Of a DNA stretch of 64,000 nucleotides, positions 57,985 through 64,000 are shown piece after piece. A program made the position numbers and the translations under genes. This DNA is from Cyanoderma ruficeps (taxonomy: Eukaryota > Chordata > Aves > Passeriformes > Timaliidae). Numbering within the stretch: position 1 is the first letter of the stretch; each line of letters begins with the position of its first letter. Below the pieces are notes generated by a model. The model was not told where the DNA came from. It searched no databases and worked only from the letters and a program-made list of their open reading frames with translations. Where the stretch lies: assembly GCA_008694505.1 (NCBI GenBank), contig VZDJ01005178.1, positions 107,067 through 171,066 of the forward strand, read 5' to 3'.

Positions 57985-58130
57985 GGCTCCCCATCCCTGG
58001 CAGTGCCCAAGGCCAGGTTGGACACTGGGGCTTGGAGCAGCCTGGGACAGTGGGAGGTGTCCCTGCCATGGCAGGGGTGGCACTGGGTGGGCTTTAAGGT
58101 CCATCCCAACACAAGTCATTCAGCCATCCC
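57985..58130 (+). mobile_element. CR1 LINE 3' fragment
   Basis: First subtype, GGCAGTGCCCAAGGCCAGGT to GGGCTTTAAGGTCCATCCCA. Confidence 0.87.
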
Positions 58131-58519
58131 ACAATTCCACAAAAAGCTGTAATTCTGGTTCCAAGAAGCCAGGATTGACTGCACTACCATGGCTTTGGGC
58201 TGTCCCACTTTCCTCCTGCCAGACCCTGATGGGGCTCTGCAGTGCCCAGCTCAGCTCGGAGCATTATGCAACAACTGCAGCCTGCTGTGAGCTCCTTCTG
58301 TTCCACAAAACACCCTGAGACAGCACACAGCACAATCAAGGACTTTAGGAATTCACAAGCAGCAAGATTCAGATAAAACTACAGATCGGATTATGAGGAG
58401 CTGCACGTGTCCCTCACAGCTGCAGGGCCTGACACAGCAACAGAGAGAAACCCCAGAGAGAAATCTCTGCCCCTCAGAGAGACCCCAAAAGCTGGGTACT
58501 CTAACCCTACCCTGGGCTG

Positions 58520-58985
58520 GGGCAGCCTCACCCCCAGTGCTGGGGACATTTCGGGGTGTCTCAAGAGAAGGTCAGAAGCTGTTGGAAAGTGTCCAAAGGA
58601 GGGACACGGGGCTGGGGAAGGGTCTGGAGGGGCCCCACGAGGTCCCTTGGTCAGTTGGGCCTGGAGGAGCCTGAGGTCAGAGCTCCCCGGGGCTGCAGCT
58701 CCTCCCGAGGGGCAGCGCAGGGACAGCTCCGGGCTCTGCTCCTGCCACAGGGACAGCACCCAGGGAGGGATTGAGGGGGGATTGGAGGGCAAGGTGCTTC
58801 CCCAGAGGGTGCTGGGCACTGCCCAGGCTCCCCAGGGAATGGGCACGGCCCCGAGGCTGCCAGAGCTCCAGGAGCCTTTGGACAGCGCTGCCAGGGATGC
58901 CCAGGGGGGATTGTTGGGGCTCTGGGCAGGGACAGGGGGGGACTGGATGGGCCCTGGGGGTCCCTTCCCCCAGGACATTCCATGA
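58520..58985 (+). mobile_element. CR1 LINE 3' fragment, longest plus copy
   Basis: Third subtype with extra upstream sequence (GGGACACGGGGCTGGGGAAG, GGCCTGGAGGAGCCTGAGGT) before the shared GGGAATGGGCACGGCC block and 3' end. Confidence 0.87.
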
Positions 58986-59049
58986 CTGCCATCCTGGGAC
59001 TATTATCTCCCTGGACCAAATGGAAACAGCCACATACACAATATATAAC

Positions 59050-59142
59050 CTTGCTCTGGTGGGAGGTTCCCTGCCCATGGCAGGGGCTGGATGAGCTCTA
59101 AGGTCCCTCCAAACTCAACCCCTCTGTGGTTCTGTGATTCTG
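59050..59142 (+). mobile_element. CR1 LINE 3' end
   Basis: CCCTGCCCATGGCAGGGGCT, then a clean tail TGTGGTTCTGTGATTCTG. Confidence 0.85.
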
Positions 59143-60987
59143 AGAACGCTGCAGAGCGGATGACAACATGAAACAGAAATTCTCCTTCTCAAAGTACAAA
59201 AAGCACCACAGGACAGCATCTGAGGGTGGAATGTGATCACAACATCAGCTGCTTTGTTTGGAAAGGCCAGAACAGTTCCAAACATCCCAGATTACTCAAT
59301 GCACCGAATAGTTTGGGGAGTGTGTAAGGACAGAGAATGCCAAGGGACCCTGAAGGTCAAGTCCTGCTTCCTGAAGGCACAGACAAGCATGGAATAAACA
59401 TCCAGCCAAGAACACCCACCACATGGATTCCACATCCCTTCCTCATGCTGAACAAACAGATGAAAGAAATTAACAGCATCAGAAGCTCTGAAAACTCGTG
59501 CAACAAGAAATGGCCAAGAGCTGAGTAATGTCCCACGTGGCAGGGGAAATCAAATCCCTTGGACAAGGGAAAATTCTCTTCAAATCACCTGGGAGCAAAT
59601 GATCCCTGCAGGTACTGAGCAAGCCCCACACAGCACAGAAGTGTTTCTAACACAGCCCAGGTGTTTGGAGAGCAGGATCCTTCTGAACATCCCTGCAAGC
59701 AGCACTGGAGCTGGCACACATCTCCATCACCAGGATTAACTGGGACACCACTTCTCCCACAAGTTCAAAGAAACTGCATCTTGGATGTAATTAATAGGCT
59801 GAAGAATAATTACTTCTCTGAATTAATTCATCTTCCCACAGGAGGTGTCAGATGTATTAAATGAAACTACTTCCAATGAAGATACATCACCCTACAAAGA
59901 TAATGACAATATTGACTTTTTAACCTGTGTGAGAGTTTAGAGGATGAAAATCTCCTTCTCAAAAACTCATTTACATCTTTAGTCTGTCCTCTACAGATGA
60001 GACAGGAAAATTTACAGGATATTTGAAAAAAATGTGTTTTTTTCAGGAAAAAAGCTTTAAGGTTCTCCCCAGACAAAATGTGGCCTTTTCTCCTAAATAG
60101 TGACATTTTCTGGGATCACAACTGGGATAAAAACACCTCAAGTGACACTAAGAGAAGTATCAGTGGTGGAGATCAATGAGAGCATACATCACCACACAGC
60201 CACAGCTATTGCTGCCAAACCACCTCAAAGCCTGAAATCCAACAGAACAACTGCCAGGGAAAGCAGGAGTGAAGGTGGGATGGAACAGCAGGATTAGGTT
60301 TTAGGCCAGGTTTTACACCTCAGCTCTCTAAGTGTGATATTCTTTGTGTACAAACACACTGAGAGCCCCCATGACCAGCCAAGAATTAATTTCAAGCCTT
60401 ATGAAGTATTGAACGGAGAGAAAAATTCCTAAATAAAACACTACAGCCCATTGGAACACCCTTCCAAACTACAAAGAATATTCTTTCACTAAAGGCAGAC
60501 ACTCACTCAGCTCCAGCTCTAATGTGACAGAGAATTTTACAGTAAGAAAGGCAAATGCCAGGCTGAGATCAAAATTCCCTGGCTTCACTGGGAGCTTCCA
60601 TTTTGAAAGTTCATTATTTTTTATAATTAAAAAAACCATCAACAAGCCACTTCACTGCAGTCAGTTCTTTGCCCCAGCACACAAACAGCAAAATACACAC
60701 TGGACAATTTCCTTCTCCTCGTGCCCAAAACCAGCTGCAGCCAAAGCACTTCCTGCTCCCCACAGCAGGAGCCCGGGAGGATGAAGGGATAATCCCAGAC
60801 ACGCCTTCAAGGGTAGGAAGCAGTTCCCAGACACCTCTCCAGGACATTAATTCACAGGAATGACAAATTATCTACAGTGATCCTTTAGGAGTACGGAACA
60901 GCTCATTCCAAGTTTGCTCAGAACACTGATGATTTAGAGGAGGTCAAAATTCGAGGCGAAGAGTAAAATTAGAGAACGTTTTCTCAC

Positions 60988-61128
60988 CTGGAGCTGCTGC
61001 TGCAAATGGGTGATTTCTGCAATTCTGAGTTCTCTGGATTTATTTGTACTTTCAATTTCTTGTCTTTGGGTCGACAGCCGACACCTGATATCCTGAAGCT
61101 TCCCCTCCAACTGGTTTCTTTTATCATT
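60988..61128 (-). CDS. ITSN1: ITSN1 exon: KLERQ coiled coil
   Basis: Residues 138-184. Encodes [35 protein letters not shown] and [12 protein letters not shown], regular heptads. Acceptor CTTTTCAAG, donor GTGAGA, phase 0 at both ends. Confidence 0.97.
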
Positions 61129-61621
61129 CTTGAAAAGAAAAGAAAAACATCTCTTTTGTAACATTTTTTTACCAATTTTTTTTTTACTAAAATTTTGGTA
61201 GTGTGAGTCTGGATCTAAAAACTGTCAGATTATACTTTTATTGTGTGTGTGATACGAGTTCATATTCCTCACTGGAACCTACTTAGGTCCTGCACCTGTG
61301 GGCACACAAGCATACCCTTTGCTCCAGGTTATTAGGAAAAATGGTCTCCTTCAATTTATCCTGTCTCAAAGTTTCTAACTAAAACTAAAAAACTTTCTTT
61401 CAATTTACTACTTAAAAAGTAGCTAAAAATTAAAAAAATTAAATTCTACAGATAAACTATTCAAAAAATTAAAAACATATAAAACATTACTCAACCTCAT
61501 CTAAAGTGTTAAACTAGAAATTACTTTTATTCCATATTTAAAATACAAATTAGAGAAAACAAACACAGCCAGGGCACAGTCAGCACCACGCTGTGTTTTG
61601 AGCTGCACCACCAGCACTCAC
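61129..61621. other. ITSN1 intron, AT-rich
   Basis: No feature recognised. Confidence 0.5.
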
Positions 61622-61771
61622 AAGAGCTTCCAGTTCGAATTCCAGGGTTTTCTTCTTTGCCTTCAGCACCACGATGTCCTCCTGCTCCTTGTTCCTCTGG
61701 TTCAGCAGCTCCTGCCGCCGGTTTCGCTCCCACTCCAGCTGCCTCTGCCTCTCCAGCTCCCGCTTGGCAGC
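61622..61771 (-). CDS. ITSN1: ITSN1 exon: KLERQ coiled coil
   Basis: Residues 88-137. Encodes [36 protein letters not shown] and [14 protein letters not shown]. Charged helix with a single Trp. Exactly 50 codons, phase 0 at both ends. Confidence 0.98.
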
Positions 61772-61941
61772 CTGCAGGGTCAGCAACAAGGAGCTGTCAT
61801 TGTGGGCATCGGTGTTTGTTGGAGCCCTGGGCACGGAGAATGCCAGCCTTCCTGTGCCCCCTGGCACTGACCCCCAGCAAACACTGCATTGCACCTGAGC
61901 CCCTGGAAAAGGCTCCCAAAATTCACTGACAGCACTGGGAC

Positions 61942-62305
61942 TGTGGGGGTGCAGCTGGAATAGAAGGGTGTGAGATCAGAGGGGGCAAAACTCAGAGTTT
62001 AAGGGTTTAGAATACAGTCAGAGATAGATAAAGCAAGATGGGGGATTTAGGGCAGAGGCTGAGTCCTTCTTTTTCACCTTCTCCTTCATGGTCTGGGTGG
62101 GATTTTGTAATTGGATAGAAAAGTCCCCATTGTGGGCCAGGGGTGGTTGGTTATTGGGTTAAAAGTCAAAATAATTTAGGTGTCCTCTGTTAATTGGACA
62201 ATTTATTATTAAAAGGCCTTGCAGAGAGACTGTGGGACTGTGCTATAAATAAGAATTAATAAACATTTGAGTCCGAACATGAAATAATGCCTCCCGACTC
62301 TGACA
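61942..62305 (+). mobile_element. LTR-like element, plus orientation
   Basis: GCTATAAATAAG (TATA) and AATTAATAAACA (poly(A) signal) near 62,240-62,265, with a body related to the minus-strand element at 12,837-13,390 (shared TTGTAATTGGATAGAAAAG-like and GGCCAGGGGTGGTT-like blocks). Ends approximate. Confidence 0.6.
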
Positions 62306-62414
62306 GAAAAGAAGATAAAGAAGCAACATTTAATGGTGTAAGGAACGAAGTCATGACCTTCAGGTTATGAGAGTGCTCCCCTCTCGGGTTTGGTTTCTCA
62401 CCCCAGATTCAGGC

Positions 62415-62860
62415 TGTTAAAAGTCCTTGGCCTTCTCAAAGCCCTGAGCCGCGTTGCAAGAGAAAAAGCGGAGTCTCCAAGGCCTTGTTTTCGGGTTTTT
62501 GGTGTTGTTTATTATCTGGTGTCTCAGAGATTTCTCTGCACCCAGCCGAGGTTTGGACACGAGGGGACTGCCTGCCTGTGGGGAGTTGCTTTGCTCTTAT
62601 ACAGAGAGTTCCGTGTCCACTAGTTACAATTTTGTGCCAATGTGCAGCACCTATATTAGAAGGGTCATTTCTACCTTGACCCAATCCCCTCAAACTACTT
62701 TGTGTCATCACCACATCAGGAGATGGAGGACGAGGAAGAAGGAGAGGAAGTTGGGGCAACACCCTAAACCCTCCATCTTGTCCCCCATTTACCTCTATTC
62801 TAAGAAACCCTAAACCACAAAATTTCTCACTCCATTCTGTGCTAAACTACTGTTTTCACA
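62415..62860 (-). mobile_element. LTR-like element, minus orientation
   Basis: On the minus strand it begins TGTGAAAACAG and ends CTTTTAACA, an 8-bp imperfect terminal inverted repeat. Inside are CTGTATAAGAGC (TATA-like) and AGATAATAAACAACACC (poly(A) signal). No matching target duplication was found, so the ends may be off by some bases. Confidence 0.6.
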
Positions 62861-63113
62861 CCTGTGAGGTTTGTAATTCCTCTCTCAGTGTTGGAAGCCT
62901 CTCCCACGGACTAAAATCAAACCCAGGGTCTTCCTGTGCTCTGTGCCAAGGTCTCCAACCCCCCTGGACCAGCTTCACACGCCTTGTCCAGGGCTCAAAC
63001 TCCCTTCCTCGGGTCCCAGATCATCCAAAGGGATGCCCTGGACTCCGACACTCCCCACCCTGGCATCAATACACCCTGACTCCCCCCAGGCCGGGCCACA
63101 AGCCCTCCCTGAC

Positions 63114-63376
63114 CTCTCTCCTCTCGATCTCTTTCCTCCTCTCCTCCTCGCGCTGCCGCTCCAGCTCCCGCTGCTTCTCCAGCTGCTTCTCCAGCTCCAG
63201 CTGCCGCTTGCGCTCCTGCTCCTGCCGCTCGCGCTCCTTCCTCTCCTGCTCGGCCCTCTCCAGCTGGGCCAGGCGCTCCTGCTCCTTGCGCTGCTGCTCC
63301 AGCAGGGCCTGCCGCCGCTTCTCCAGCTCCAGGTTACCGCGCTCAAAGTTCTCCCGCTTCTTGTCCTCGAACGTCA
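63114..63376 (-). CDS. ITSN1: ITSN1 exon: start of KLERQ coiled coil
   Basis: Residues 1-87 of the visible part. Begins [20 protein letters not shown], followed by long Arg/Glu/Gln repeats to [11 protein letters not shown]. In mammals this lies just after EH2. Very GC-rich and repetitive, so open frames appear on the opposite strand (62,839-63,575); they are shadows. Acceptor CCCCGCAG, donor GTCAGG. Confidence 0.97.
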
Positions 63377-64000
63377 CTGCGGGGAGAGGGGACAGGGAAA
63401 CTCCGGCTTAAAGCATCCGCAGAGACACAGGGGGAGCCCCAGAAACGGAATCCCTTCCAGCAGGAGGGCATGGATGGGTTGGAGGGTTGGAAATGGAGGA
63501 TCTTTAAGGTCCCTCCCAACCCAAACCGTTGTGGGACTCTATGAAATGAACTCATCCCCGGAAAATCACCAATGAATTCTTCATTCAGTCAAGCGCCTCT
63601 TAACATCAAATGTAATCAAATAAATTTTTTTAAAAATAAAAATATAATATAATATAAGTAATAATAATCTATAGTCATAATCAAGAATAATAATTATTCT
63701 AATACTAATATTATAATACTATTATTGTATAATAATATAATGCGTACTATAATAATAACGGAATAAAACCTCAAAAATAAAAATATAATAATATAATAAT
63801 AATAATCAATAGTCATAATCAATAATAATAATTATTGTATAATAATATAATATAATGGGTAATATAATAATAATAGAATAAACCCCTCAAAATAAAAATG
63901 AAATAATAAAATCCATAGAAACCCAAAGGAATCCCCAGCAAAGTGAATTGATTCCAGCAGGAGGGGATGGATAGTTTGGAACTGGAGGATCTTTAAGGTC
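63377..64000. other. ITSN1 intron at window edge
   Basis: A plus-oriented CR1 3' end lies at about 63,462-63,545 (GATCTTTAAGGTCCCTCCCA). A TAATAATATAATA-type low-complexity tract covers 63,620-63,905. A second CR1 3' end starts near 63,955 and is cut by the window. No EH-domain exon is present. Confidence 0.75.

Larger units (their letters stand above)
56780..60987. other. ITSN1 intron with CR1 pieces
   Basis: CR1 fragments are listed separately. Bases 57,400-57,960 and 59,150-60,980 look unique, with no exon or RNA gene recognised. Confidence 0.55.
6620..63376 (-). other. ITSN1: ITSN1 gene: exons for the C-terminal ~1,362 residues
   Basis: Intersectin-1 is a cytosolic scaffold at clathrin-coated pits and synapses. 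Its SH3 domains bind dynamin, synaptojanin, N-WASP and SOS, and its DH-PH module activates Cdc42. Twenty-nine exons on the minus strand join without a break. Every intron is GT-AG and all phases agree. Visible order: KLERQ coiled coil, SH3A-E, DH, PH, C2, stop. The C-terminus LDLQLFDEP and the SH3 sequences fit ITSN1 rather than ITSN2, from memory of the families. Both EH domains and the start codon lie beyond the right edge. Residue numbers in the exon entries count from the first residue encoded in this window. The visible gene spans about 57 kb, compact compared with the mammalian locus. Confidence 0.97.

Noticed and set aside
6620..63376. ITSN2 as the identity of the gene
   Set aside because: The SH3 sequences, the SH3A-B linker (NNWADF, DNWDAW) and the C-terminus LQLFDEP fit ITSN1 as remembered; a tree would settle it.
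62839..63575. Plus-strand Leu/Ser-rich frames
   Set aside because: They are antisense shadows of the Glu/Arg-rich coiled-coil exon 63,114-63,376.

Overview
This is vertebrate nuclear DNA, almost certainly from a bird and probably a passerine. Spliced exons lie on the minus strand, introns are short for a vertebrate, and CR1 LINE 3' ends and LTRs with avian-type TATA and poly(A) signals are scattered between them. There are no bacterial-style operons, tRNA genes, rRNA genes or CRISPR arrays.

Nearly the whole window (about 6.6-63.4 kb) is one gene, intersectin-1 (ITSN1), read right to left. I traced 29 coding exons base by base. Splice sites and reading phases agree at every junction, giving an uninterrupted 1,362-residue C-terminal part. 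In order it encodes the KLERQ coiled coil (63.4-48.4 kb), SH3A (47.5-42.8 kb), a linker with NNWADF and DNWDAW motifs (42.8-41.3 kb), SH3B (40 kb), SH3C (37.5 kb), SH3D (31.5-29.8 kb), SH3E (27.4 kb), the DH domain (18.6-12.7 kb), the PH domain (10.6-8.6 kb) and the C2 domain (8.5-6.6 kb). The two EH domains (about 350 residues) lie beyond the right edge. The family is an endocytic scaffold joined to a Cdc42 exchange factor.

Two isoform switches are visible. A terminal exon at 26,969 joins after SH3E so that the split codon T|GG (Trp) becomes T|GA (stop), giving the short form without DH-PH-C2. A 15-nt microexon candidate at 45,946-45,960 sits where mammals carry the neuronal SH3A insert.

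Left of ITSN1 are a coding-like exon of unknown gene (6,103-6,216, minus), about 1.4 kb of unique AT-rich sequence, an LTR-like element, CR1 fragments, and at the extreme left a plus-strand acidic-repeat ORF, open at the window edge, whose C-terminus reads through an antisense CR1. Introns hold CR1 pieces of at least three kinds, several LTRs, minisatellites, local duplications and a few perfect hairpins. Small N runs at 16,946, 18,204, 19,856-19,882 and 41,000 are assembly ambiguities.
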